Origin: Acanthamoeba sp. SK_2022b
Taxonomy: Eukaryota; Discosea; Longamoebia; Acanthamoebidae
Direction: 5' to 3'
Assembly (NCBI GenBank): GCA_027943245.1
Contig: JANDJZ010000012.1
Coordinates: 18,358 to 82,357 of the forward strand
DNA length: 64,000 nucleotides
Under the pieces are notes generated by a model. That model saw only the letters and a program-made list of their open reading frames with translations, ran no database searches and had not been told where the DNA came from. Position numbers and translations under genes: made by a program. Positions 1-11,255 of this stretch are shown piece by piece; positions within the stretch are counted from its first letter, which is position 1; each line of letters opens with the position of its first letter.

Positions 1-307
1 ATAGCACATGACATGCAGAAGTGACCTTATCGGTATCTACTTGGAACAGTTGGCGTGCTTGGCCAAGCCGGGTCGAAGTTCAACAAGCCTAGTGCAGGTT
101 CCATGACCAATTTCCGGTAATGACTGGGAAGCACATGTGCTGCTCTGTCACCTACAGCGGAAACGTAGAGAAAGGTGGTGGGTAGTGCGGGTGGAGGTTT
201 GTGACTCGGATGCATTAACACCTGGCCGCCCATAAAACGCGGAGGAATGTAACGGCTGTACACTGTAACAAGGTGGATAGTCGGTCCGTTTCGATTGAAG
301 GGGCAAG
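1..307. other. no gene recognised at the left edge
   Basis: I see no supported gene here. A minus-strand open frame at 27-323 has no recognisable domain and overlaps a possible plus-strand start at 308, so I treat it as chance. Confidence 0.4.
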
Positions 308-640
308 ATGGACCGCGAGGCACAGCAGCAGAAGGAACTTGACTTCGGTGGCGAGGTCAGTAATAGTGGAGTCGGAACTAGCACGTTTCCTACGTAAAAA
401 CGTGTTAACGTGTGTTTACGTAGTATCGGCGAGATGATGAGAAAAGTCACGCAACAGCAACAGGTCGTTGACAAAGCCGATCGGATCATCCGCACGTGCG
501 ACGTACAACGAAATGTTACATTTCTCGCTCTTTTTCTCTTTTTCTCCAAGTTGCTTGTGCGCTTCTCATCTCAGTTGATACGCTCCGCAGAGCAGAAGGT
601 GATAGGAGGACTCTCTAGTTGTCCTTCCACTCAGCACCTC
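308..640 (+). CDS. possible small spliced gene of unknown function
   Basis: An ATG at 308 opens a 16-codon stretch (MDREAQQQKELDFGGE) followed by a donor-like GTCAGT. A second open stretch from about 434 reads MMRKVTQQQQVVDKADRI and remains polar and helical before a pyrimidine tract and another possible acceptor near 550. The composition (Gln/Lys-rich, heptad-like) looks coding rather than random, but I recognise no family and the last splice sites are weak. It lies directly upstream of the cullin gene on the same strand, so it could also be a 5' leader. Function unknown. Confidence 0.25.
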
Positions 641-732
641 ATTTTTTTGTCCCTCACCTTTCTTCTGCATGTGGATAGCCTTCTTTTAATCATAGTATCT
701 TCTACATTCTACACCATCTACGCCCCAATTAT

Positions 733-3700
733 ATGTCTTCACTGCAATCGGAACAAAGGAGGAGAAAGAGTCCCGAACCCAGCACCACAGCCTCTTCCTC
801 TTCCTCTTCGAAGAGATCCCGCGTAGACGACCAACCATCCTCTCCTACGCTCAAGAGAAAATTTGAGATCGGAGCGTCCTCATCTACGAGCCTCTCTCCC
901 TCACCCGCGAAAAAATCCAAGCTTGCCAACATGGCCACTAAGTTGAACGGATCCTCGAATGGAGGGCTTAGGAACAGCGCTGGCAGCAAACCGGTCAAGA
1001 AGCTCGTAATCCGTGGTCTGCAGAGTGCGTACCCTGGCGGTGAGTTGTGGTGCGGACTGAAGAACTGATGACCGCGCAGCATCGAAGGGGCTACCTGACG
1101 ACTACGAACGAAAGACTTGGGAGAAGCTGCATGCTGCCATCGTTGCTGTGCAGAGCAAACAAGCTGTCCAATATGGCGAGGAAGAGCTCTATAAGGTGCG
1201 AGATCTTGATCCCGCTCTCCTACATCAGTTCTCAAGCAATTTCTGTAGATGACTTCTTGGTTTTTATGACTCACCGACTCGGGTAGGCCACCGAGAACTT
1301 GTGCTCGCAAAAGTTGGGAGCAGGGCTCTACAACAAGATCCAGGGCGAATGCGAACGCCACGTTCACGCACAGAAGACCGCCCTGCAGCAGCTAGCTCGC
1401 ATGCAAGAGCCCACCAGCTTCCTCCTCACTTTGAACAACGTCTGGAACGACTACTGCCAGTCGATGGTATAGCGATCCCTTCCCATCTGCCGTGTTCTGC
1501 GCTATTTCCTTGGCCTGCTCCTGGCACTTACGCCTCTCTGCCGATGTTTGTGCAGTTTTACATTCGCAGCATCTTTCTGTATCTGGACCGCACGTACGTG
1601 ATTCAGACAGCAGGCGTCAGCTCCCTGTGGGACCTGGGCCTTCAGCTATGGCGCGACAACGTCATGGCCGAGCCGGAGGTGGAGAAGAAGCTTATCATCG
1701 GTCTGCTCGGTCTCATCGAGCGCGAGAGGGACGGCGAAATGGTGGAGCGGGACCTTATCAAGAACCTCATTCGCATGATGGCCTCCATCGGCGTCTATGC
1801 CGAACGATTCGAGAGGAGCTTTGTCGTCGCCACGGGTAAATACTACTCTCAAGAGGTAACCCCCCCCCCTCTACCGCTCTCTGTACGGTACTGCTCATAT
1901 TTAACCAGTAACTTACCTGGTCTCTCTGCCACTGGTTGTACGTCGTTAAACAGTCGGCGCGTCTGCTCGCGTACATGGAAATTGCGGACTACCTGATCCA
2001 CGCAGAGGAACGACTCGTGCAGGAGGAGCAAAGGGTGACGCACTACCTTGAGCCTTCCACGCGACGCCCTCTGCTCACTGCGGTGGAAAACGCTCTCGTC
2101 GCCGCCCACGCTGAAGCCATTCTTCAGAAGGGCTTCGACCGCCTCGTAGAGCAGGGCCGAGTCGCGGTATGTGTCGCACTTGCTCGTCCGCCGTTTGCTC
2201 GAAGATGTACACCACGTCTCACGTTCATACCTGCGTGGTGGCTTCGTGATTTATGGACAGGACCTGGCTCGTCTCTACACCCTCTACTCCCGAGTACAGA
2301 GCCTGCCCTTGGTGCGAGTCGCATTCAACACGCACATCAAGGCCGCCGGAGCTGAGATTGTGAACGACACGGAGAGGGACAAGACAATGGTTCAGACCCT
2401 GCTGGAACTCAAGGTGCCCAACCTGTTGCCATTAACCGTGTAGTGTGGGATTTTCGATTGAGCGCATTCGTTCTATGTGTGGGGTGTAGGCCAAGCTGGA
2501 CACCATTCTGCGAGACTCGTTCCACTCGACCGATATCTTCGCACATGCCATGAAGGAGGCCTTCGAGCATTTCATTAACACTCGAGAAAATCGGCCTGCC
2601 GAGCTCATCGCCAAGTTTGTCGATGCCAAGCTCAAGGTAACGCCATCCTGTCGTGCTTAGCGATCTTCATGCACTCACAACTGCTGCAGGCCGGCAACAA
2701 AGCGGCTACCGAAGAGGAGCTAGAGACATTGATGGATCGGATCATGGTATTGTTCCGGTTTATCAACGGGAAGGACGTGTTTGAGGCTTTCTACAAGAAG
2801 GACCTCGCCAAGCGACTCCTCCTGGGCAAGAGCGCCTCGATCGATGCCGAGAAGTCGATGATCTCCAAACTCAAGACTGAGTGCGGCAGCGGCTTTACCT
2901 CGAAACTGGAGGGCATGTTCAAGGACGTAGAACTGTCCAAGGACATCATGATCTCCTTCCGCCAGTCTCGGCAGGCTCAAGAGGTAAAACCTCCCCTTCC
3001 CCCATTTGCATCGTCAACCCTCCGCTCATGGCATCTGTCATGTTGCTATTCTATTCTTTTTTCCACCTCCAGCTGAAGGATCTGGAGGTCAATGTGAGCG
3101 TGTTGACGACTGGCTACTGGCCAGCTTACACTCCGCTCGACATCAAGCTCCCGCCTCAGCTTGCTCAATGCCAGGACGTCTTCCGAGCGTTCTACCTGGG
3201 CAAATACCAGGGCCGTCGTCTGTTCTGGCAGCACACGCTCGGCCACACTGTGCTCAAGGCCTTCTTCCCCAAGGCACGCGCCCCTGTTTTATCCATTTCA
3301 CCGTGCCCTGTGCTGACATGGCCACGTTCACAGGGGCGCAAGGAATTGGCTGTGTCGCTTGTGCAGACTGTAGTGATGCTTCTTTTCAATGATGCCAAGT
3401 CGATCTCGTATAAGGACATTGCCGAGGCCACGGGCATCGAACAGAAGGAATTGAAGCGAACCCTGCTGTCTCTCGCGTGCGGCAAGGTGCGCCCACTGAC
3501 AAAGGAGCCCAAGGGCAAGGAGGTGGGCGATGGCGACGTCTTCAACTTCAATGAGGACTTCCGCCACAAGCTCTACCGCATTAAGGTCAACTCCATTCAG
3601 ATGAAGGAAACCGTACGTTGGCCTCGCCGACGATTCTCTGTGACCTCTCGTCGAGTGTGACCGTCGAAACCGGAGCTTCTAATTGTTTCCTTATCTATGA

Positions 3701-4015
3701 CGTCAGGAGGAGGAGAATACGAAGACGAAGGAGAGCGTGTTCCAGGACCGACAATTCCAGATCGACGCCGCCATCGTGCGTATCATGAAGACCAGAAAGA
3801 CCCTCACGCACAACCAGCTCATGGCCGAGCTCTACCAGCAGCTCAAGTTCCCCCTCAAGGTAATCCTTTGCCACTTGAGACACAAACACACAACGCCTCT
3901 AACGTCCCCGATCGCGCAGCCTGCGGACGTCAAGAAGCGCATCGAGAGTTTGATCGACAGGGAGTACCTGGAGCGCGATCCAAAGAACACCGCCATCTAC
4001 AACTACCTTGCGTGA
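733..4015 (+). CDS. CUL4: cullin-4 family ubiquitin-ligase scaffold
   Basis: Scaffold of a cullin-RING E3 ubiquitin ligase; CUL4 holds DDB1-type substrate adaptors at its N-terminus and the RING protein at its C-terminus. Coding exons read as 733-1039, 1080-1195, 1287-1466, 1556-1855, 1954-2166, 2261-2413, 2490-2636, 2690-2983, 3073-3273, 3334-3612, 3707-3859 and 3920-4015. Diagnostic stretches include [51 protein letters not shown] and the C-terminal winged helix with the neddylation site context [10 protein letters not shown]. An N-terminal Ser- and Lys/Arg-rich extension of about 90 residues (PAKKSKL) precedes the KKLVIRGL motif, as in animal and plant CUL4, and may act as a nuclear signal. 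The intron at 3274-3333 has a GC donor. Family assignment is very secure; CUL4 over CUL3 rests on close similarity along the whole length. Confidence 0.93.
3274..3333 (+). other. GC-AG intron of the cullin-4 gene
   Basis: The exon ends CCCAAG and is followed by GCACGC rather than GT; the acceptor is TTCACAG. The 60-nt segment is a multiple of three and has no in-frame stop, so retention would insert 20 residues into the cullin C-terminal region. Removal restores the conserved run into [12 protein letters not shown], which is why I call it an intron. Confidence 0.75.
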
Positions 4016-4330
4016 GCACAGACCGCGACCATCCTTGGCTTCCACGAAACCCTCCTCCCCTGGTGGCCGGCCACGCGTTGCTTGCTCTATGTAAAAATTG
4101 ATCAACGAGCAGCATTAGCATACCAAGCATTCCATTCTGGCCATTATTGCGCTGCAATAACCAAAGAGAGCAACGAGAGATCTTCAGATTCCCTCATTAC
4201 CTCGCACACAAGCCAGCTCCACATCGGCTCTCGAACGCAAACAATTGTCTTGTTGATTAGCTGGCCCAGATCCTTGGTCGAATAATCAGCAGTTTTTTTT
4301 TTCATTCGGAGGCAGCAAACAAGATCGAGC
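4016..4330 (+). other. intergenic, cullin-4 to LRR-PP2C
   Basis: About 315 bases with no gene. It must hold the 3' end of the cullin transcript and the promoter of the next gene. An A/T-rich stretch with an eight-base T run precedes the ATG at 4331. No other signal recognised. Confidence 0.5.
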
Positions 4331-7300
4331 ATGGGGGAGTCCACCGAAGCGCTGGAGAAGGAGCTGGCGGCTCTGAGAGAGGAGCTGCTCGAATGGAAGG
4401 GTAAGTACGAAACCATCCACGAGGAGCGTATCGCCCTCGAACGTAAACTAGACGAGGTAGCCCCCTTGGACATCCATTTCGCTTTGAGATTGAATTCATC
4501 AAGTATTTTTCTTTTTTATTTATCAAGTATTTTTCTTTTTTTCTGGCAGGTGGCTCCTTCGCCTGCTGCCCCTGGTGGCAACGAGGAAGAGAAGGATGCT
4601 GACACTATCACCAAGCCTCGCGTCGCTCCCCCCGCCGTGCCGCCGCCCAGAGCCTGCTCGGGTACCCTCTTTGCCAACGCGTTCCTGCTGCAGTGAATGC
4701 TCACTGCCGCGCCTTTTCTACACTAGGCGAGTTGGAGTCGCCCGTTACGCTCGCCGAAGCGCCTGCACGCCCTCCTCCCCGAGTTGCGCCGCCGCGCCCT
4801 GGCTCCAGTACGTTATTCCAATCTTCGCAACCGAGGCGAGGCATAGCGTTTTCATTCTTACCAACCTGAGCAGACACGCGTGTGCCGGTGCTGGACCGAT
4901 CTAAGAAGGAGCTCAAGGAGTGGGATCCCGTAGAGATCCTCTCCAAGAAGTGGCTCAAAAAGCTGTACCTCTTCCAGAACCACCTCACCAACATCCCGAC
5001 CGAGATCGCCGAGTTCACCGAGCTGCAGGTCACCTTTTCCGTCCTACACTCATTTGCTTTTGCATGAGAGCTAACTCTCAAAATGGGCTCGCCGCACTCC
5101 TCCTCCTTCTCTTTCTTTCTCTCTCTCTCTCTCTCTTTTAGGCGCTGGATCTCAAGTACAACCGTATCAAGGAGTGGCCGACACCCCTTTGCTCGGTGAC
5201 CACCCTCGCCGAGCTGTTGCTCGCTGGCAATCGCATCCGAAACTTCCCTCCTGCCGACGACGTATGTCCTCTCCTCTCCCTCCCTCCCCATGCCTCCCAT
5301 TCAGCCGCTTACCCCCCAAATACCTGCTTGTGTATCCAGATGAGCAAACTCGCGGCGTTAAAGAAGCTCGACCTGTCACAGAACGGACTTCACGAATTCC
5401 CCGAGGCCCTTTGCTCTCTCCCCGCCCTGGCCGACCTCGCACTCGACCGGAACTACCTCGAAGGTCTCTCGCCTGCGATCGGCCACCTGTCCGCTCTCAC
5501 TCGCCTCAGGTATGTGCTTCCTTCCAGTGGTTGCCTCCTTGAGCAGCAAACCAAACCATCCCCCCTTCCTAATCCAACGCAGCATTAAGGCCAACAACCT
5601 CAAGTCGCTGCCCGAGGAGCTATGCGATCTCGAGTACCTTCAAGAGTTGTGCATTGCCGATAACCAAGTCACACATCTTCCCGAGGTATCCCCCGTCTAA
5701 TGCATACGAAATGGGCACCGAATACGCATGCCGAGCCAAGCCTGGCCAAGACTAGCCAAGACTGATGATGGCATGGCGAACCACATAGGGACTGGGCAAG
5801 CTGGTGAACCTGCAGAAGATGGACATCTCGGAAAACGCCATCACGGCGCTGCCTTCCGACGTGTCGGGTCTCACCGCCCTTCAGAAGCTCAACGCCAAGC
5901 GCAACAAGATCGATTGCATTCCCGAAAGCGCCACCGTCACCGAGACGGGCGGCTTCTACTCGCTCACCGAGCTCAACCTCGCCCACAACCAGGTTCCCTT
6001 CACCCGCTCAGCCTCCTAGACGGGCCTTACTTACGTAAGATGCACGGTGATGTTGTCCAGTTGGAGTCGTGGTCGGCTGCGCTGTGGACGTGTGAGGCAC
6101 TGCAGGTGCTCAACCTGACGGCCAACCGCCTCCCGGAGGTGCCTGCCGAGATCAGCTACCTCTACAACCTCACGCACCTGCACCTGAATGCCAATCGCAT
6201 CGCCTTCGTTGCCAACGAGCTGGCACAGTTGGCCGCGCTCGACACGCTCGAGCTGAGCTTCAACGAGGTGGAGGCCGTGCCCGCGGATCTTGCCTACCTC
6301 GTCGCCTTGCGGGTCCTCTCGCTGGGCTACAATCGCCTGTCGGGCGAGGCTCTGCCCGACCTGTCGGCCCTCGCCGCGCTCGAACAGCTTTTCCTCGCCG
6401 GCAACCCGCTACAGCAGGTGCCCGCCTGGGTTGGCTCCCTTCCCGCCCTCTCCCAGCTTCACCTCCACCTGGTACCGCGCCCTCTTTTCTTTTCTCTGCT
6501 GTCCGGACATGCGCGTGCAGGTCGTTAGGCTACCAACCTATTGCCAAGGAACGCGTTTTCCGCTTCCATTCTTATTCTTTCACGTGCGCCCTAGGCGGAG
6601 CTCGAATCGCTGCCGGAAGAACTGTGCTCCCTCAACGCCCTCCAGTACCTTGACATTTCAGGCAACAAGGTTCGTTTTTGGTTACTACCTTATTAGTCCT
6701 GTGAGGAAGGTTTGATCAAATTTTCCTTTTCAATTCTTATCTCCCGTTCTACGACGTCCGCTTTCCTTATAACAAACCGAACACCAAAACAAGAAGACAA
6801 CCCTTTAACTCCTCCTTATGCCGACAGTTGAAGGCGCTTCCGGCCAAACTGCCCGAGCTCTCGGGCCTGCAGCGACTGATCGCGTGCCACAATGTGCTTG
6901 AGAGCGAAGGCGTGCCCGATGGCGTCGACGACCTGCGCGAGCTCGAGGAGATCGACCTCTCGTACAATCAGCTCAAGACCGTGCCCGAGTCCGTGCACTA
7001 CCTCAAGGACAGGGCGCACATCTTGTTGCAGGGCAACCCGCTCGACGATGAGACCCTCCGATCCTACCACACCCACACCTGGACGCCCTCCAAGCGCTTC
7101 AAGGTCTCCAACGCTCTTAATGTTTTATTTCTGTTTTCATTGACATTTATGCAAAATGTTCTTGTTTGGCCGCAGGTGTCGTCGGCGGAAATCATCGGAC
7201 GGCGACCGACGATGGAGGACGCGCTGTCCCTCCAGGGCCGCTTCCAAGGCCGTGAGGACGTCGACTTCTTCGGCCTCTTCGATGGTCACGCCGGCCGCGG

Positions 7301-8171
7301 GGTGGCCGAATACTGCGCCGACCACGTACACACCGTCGTGCTCGACAAGCTCAAGGAAGGCTCCGACACGCAGGCAGCGCTCAAGGACTGCTGGGTCAAC
7401 GTCAACTCCGGCCTGAAGGTTTTACTCCACACAACACACAACACAACAGCGCAAGAAAGCACTCATATTATGTCGTGTGCGGTGTTCCACAGGCTCAACT
7501 CGATGGAGGAGATACGACGCTCCGGCATGCGGGCGCCACCGCCGTGGCTGCGGTGGTGGAAGGCAAGCGCCTCATCGTGAGCAACGTGGGCGACAGTCGG
7601 GCCGTCGTCGGCCGTGCCGGCAAAGGCATTCGCATATCCAAGGTTGCTGTCTTTGCTGTTCATAGCCCCCCCCCCCATTCTCCCATTCCTCACCCGATCT
7701 CCTCCTCTTTGTGTGCTCACACAACACGTGGCTCTTTCGTGTTGCGCAGGACCACAAACCCAACCTGCACGAGGAGGAGGAGCGAATCTTCAACCTCGGC
7801 GGCTACGTAGTGGGCGAGACGGCCCGCGTCAATGGCCAGCTTGCCGTCTCGCGCGCCATTGGGGACTTCTACCTCCACCCCTACGTCAGGTAATCCCCTT
7901 TCACCTCCACCCCCTCCACCCGTCTCCCTCACCCTAATAGCCACACAGCTTCGAGCCGCACGTGGCGTCGCTCGACCTCACGCCCGACGACTCGGTGCTG
8001 ATCATCGCCTGCGATGGCGTGTGGGACGAGGTCGATGACGATACGGCCGTCGAGCTGGCCGCGCAGGTCGAGTCGGCCGACCCGTTCGTCATCTCGTGCC
8101 GCATCAGGGACTACGCTTACCTCTTGGGCTCGGACGACAACATCTCCGTCATCACCATCCTCCTCAAGTAA
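4331..8171 (+). CDS. leucine-rich repeat protein with C-terminal PP2C phosphatase
   Basis: Predicted metal-dependent Ser/Thr phosphatase targeted by LRRs, an architecture comparable to PHLPP. Exons begin 4331, 4550, 4727, 4874, 5142, 5340, 5583, 5789, 6061, 6595, 6828, 7175, 7493, 7750 and 7949. The N-terminus is a coiled coil ([19 protein letters not shown]), followed by a Pro-rich linker and about 18 LRRs of the LxxLxLxxNxL type from roughly 4900 to 7080. The PP2C domain occupies 7175-8171 and keeps [40 protein letters not shown] and GSDDNIS, so the metal-binding Asp residues are present and it should be active. No PH domain is seen, unlike vertebrate PHLPP. Introns often fall between repeats. 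The domain assignment is firm; the substrate is unknown. Confidence 0.9.
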
Positions 8172-8454
8172 GCGAGGGAGCGTCTGATGACCCGTGTTTG
8201 TGTCCATTCTCATTCAGAGGCTCTGTCACCGTCGCCTTCGTCGTGCCTCTTCTCACCTACCTCCCCGGTCAAAAAACGATGCAGGGTGGTTATGAAGGAA
8301 AATCAAGGAAAACAGCAAATAAAATAAAATAGCGCGCTTGGTTGGGATTGGCTGCAGCGAGGACCTTGGCGACCGGACGATGCGAAAGTTGCGGAGCAGC
8401 TGGTAAGGAAGGAACGAACCCCACAAACACTCGAGATAACAGCTGCACTCACGT
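8172..8454 (+). other. intergenic with poly(A)-signal-like sequence
   Basis: The AAATAAAATAAAAT stretch near 8320-8333 is a plausible polyadenylation signal for the phosphatase gene. Nothing else is recognised before the ATG at 8455. Confidence 0.4.
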
Positions 8455-11092
8455 ATGGATAGTCAGCCTGGCTTCAGACCCCCCACGCTCTTCTCTTCCT
8501 TGTCTACTGGCGTCGTGCGCAAGAGAAGGGGAGGTCTGCAGCCACCTGCCCCTTTTGTCTCCTCGTTCATCGCCATCGCCATCGCCCTTGCCTTCCTCGG
8601 GCTGCCGTCGAGTGCGAGGGCGCAGTCGTGCGTGCCCTTTCAAGGATCCCCCCGCACGGGCCACAAATGCAACAGCCTCGTCACCTACCCCAACGTTCTG
8701 CTTCGACCAAACCAAACCTACGCCCAGGTTTGGCCCGTTGAGGTCGTGGCGTAGGTGTGCGTGCTGTTGGTTTAACTCCGACTATCCCTCGCAAGGTCGA
8801 CGAAGCAGCGGCCAACCGAACGAGACTCCTTGGCGCCTTTATGCCGCGGGCGTGCAGACGAGCAGCCCTGCGTCTGTCCTGTCTGGGCAGTTTTGTCAGC
8901 TGTCGCTTCGGTCCCACCTTTGCATGTGCGACACTTCACCGCCGCTTTGCTACACCTCGCTGCGCTCGTGTACGAGCGCCTTATGCGTTCTATTGGCTGC
9001 GTGTTGCGGTGTGCGTGCCAACAGACTTTCCGCCGTGCAGAAGCTTGTGTGAGGAGATGATTGCCGAATGCTCGGCAGGCTTCGCGGCTCGCGGAATATC
9101 GGCCCTGCTGCCAAACTGCAGCGCGGTTGACCCGACCACCATGCAGCCTCGCTATGCTACTACAAACTGCAACAACGCCTCACAGGGCGTCGGTGTGATT
9201 TTCCCCTTTCCAGTTGCTGGGTCTCATCGATATTCGCTGATCTTCGCTCTTCGGTTTGACAGTTGTGCCATACAGTCAGGCCGACTGTCCCTACCCGCTC
9301 AAGTTCAATCCGCACGGCACTGTGGCCAATCCGTCGCTTTCGCTCTGGGCCCAGGAGCAGATCTGCGTCTACCCGTGCCCTGCTCCTATGTTCTCGTCCA
9401 GCGACTGGCACGCCTCCGCCGGCGTCACCATCGGCCTGGCCAGTACTGGCCCCGACTATCCCTTGATCTTTAACTCTGGGACTTACCACCTGCCTTTCTC
9501 AGTGTTGTCCACGGCCATGATGCTCTTCCTGGCCATCACCCACATCTTGAGCCCTAAGAAACGGCGTTTCCCGACCTCCTTTCAGCTGTGGGTCTGCGTG
9601 TCGTCCCTGATCTCTTCGATTGGCATCGACATTGCGGTCTTGATCGGCGGTGAGATCCCAACTTCGCTGGTGGTCATTCTCGATAGTCGGGCACCTCACG
9701 ACATTCGACACGCAGGACCAGAGCGGACCAGCTGTACGTGGGATGACACGCCAGTGCTGCAGACCTTTGACGGTGCCAGAGACAACGACGGTCAGGGAGT
9801 CGTCTGTGTCCTGCAGGGTACCTTCCTCCCTGCTTGGAGAGCCCTGCGATGGTGAACCGAAACATTGATAGTACCCTCCGGATGAATGCAGGAATGCTGA
9901 TCATGTTCGGAGGGCTGGCCGGCAGTTTCTGGTGGGTCATGCTCACCTACACTGTCTTTCAGTTCATAGTCTTTGAACTTGCCTCCAACCGCGCACGCAA
10001 AGTGGTACCTGCGCAGATTTTCTCTTTATTTTGATCGACAATGCGTAACCTTTCTTCATCCATACGTCGCAGCTGCACGTGGCATCTCATATCATCGGCT
10101 GGGGGATCCCCGCCATCCTGGTCACCATCGGTACGCTTTTTCGGTCAGGACACCTTGTCTCTTGGCGCAGGCGTCTTAATGTTGTGTTGGCGGTGGTAGC
10201 GTTGGGTGCGCAGCAGTTCGAGGCGAGGGCGATCGGACACAATTGTTTCGTCGTGTCGCCTTGGGACTGGGGGCTCTTCTACGGGCCTGTATCCTTCAAT
10301 CTGGCTGTCGGCACCACTCTCATGGTGGTCTCCATCATTAAGATCTTGGGGGTGCGCCACACCTTTACTCGTACTCACGCACACGCACATACAGGGCGCA
10401 TAGGGGCGTGACTGATGCTCGTGTGTGTCCAAGGTGAGGTTCCACTTGAGGGAGCAGGTGCTTCGGCTGGCGGTGCTGGTCGCCGTCTACTGGCTCATCT
10501 TTCTGTACCTCATTTTCTATCGCGTTTACATCGAAGTCACCCTTGTACGCCACATCTCCTCGCCTCTGCCCTCACACGAGTGCAAACCATGTCGTTAGCC
10601 ACTTTTTTGACCAACGCGTTGTGGTGGTTCCAGGACGAGGTCAAGCAGGCGGTCAAAGAGCAGGTCGTGTGCAGCGCGCTCAGCGGCCTCGAGTGCAGCG
10701 CGTCCACGCAGATCAACAAGGGCGCCTGGTATCTCCAGGCGTTCACGCTAAGCGGGCAGGGCGTCATCATTTTCTGCTGTCTGGGGCTCTCCAAGGTATC
10801 GCCGCCTCTTCAGCTTTCTCGAGGAGGCCCATTCACTCACGACAAACGCGTTGGTTACACAACGCAGGAGACGTTCATGTTCTGGCAGCGGCTATCGAAG
10901 AACTGGCGTAACCCGATGTCAGTCATCCTCTATGACGCGAACGAGAGCGGCCGGAGCGGCCGCCTCTCCTCTCACCGCCATCTTGCGGCAGGTCGACCTC
11001 GCTCCGTGTCGATTGCAGACGAACGGGCAGCCGCGGATCCCTCGCCCGCCCAGCGGTCCGCAGAGACCTCAGAAGAGATCGACGCTCTGTGA
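8455..11092 (+). CDS. Frizzled/Smoothened-like seven-transmembrane receptor A
   Basis: Predicted plasma-membrane receptor. Exons: 8455-8727, 8796-8925, 9025-9192, 9263-9649, 9716-9818, 9892-10004, 10073-10130, 10200-10351, 10434-10544, 10634-10795 and 10868-11092. A signal anchor/peptide ends around SSARAQ, followed by a Cys-rich extracellular domain (Cys in QSCVPF, PRACRRA, LSCLGS, PPCRSLCEEM, NCNNAS, DCPYP, ICVYPCP), then seven hydrophobic segments and a Ser/Arg-rich cytoplasmic tail. After TM7 it has ETFMFW, comparable to the KTxxxW signature of Frizzled but with Glu in place of the first Lys. It is paralogous to the gene at 19841-22654, with several splice positions and phases shared. Amoebozoan Frizzled/Smoothened-like families are known; ligand and coupling are unknown. 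Confidence 0.85.
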
Positions 11093-11255
11093 TTTGTGGG
11101 TACAGGCAACTTGTGGTGTGTTCTCTTCAACGCGGGGATGCTGCAAAACAACGGCACAGAGGGTTGCAGAGGTATGGCAGCGGACTGTTTTTGTTCAGCG
11201 AACTGCGGCGCGCCACGTTGCGTTTTGAATCCAACAGATTTGAGTTGCAATTAAG

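Noticed and set aside
9256..9855. Reading through the intron after VLIGG in receptor A as coding
   Set aside because: The paralogue has an intron at the same phase-1 position and the read-through product loses similarity.
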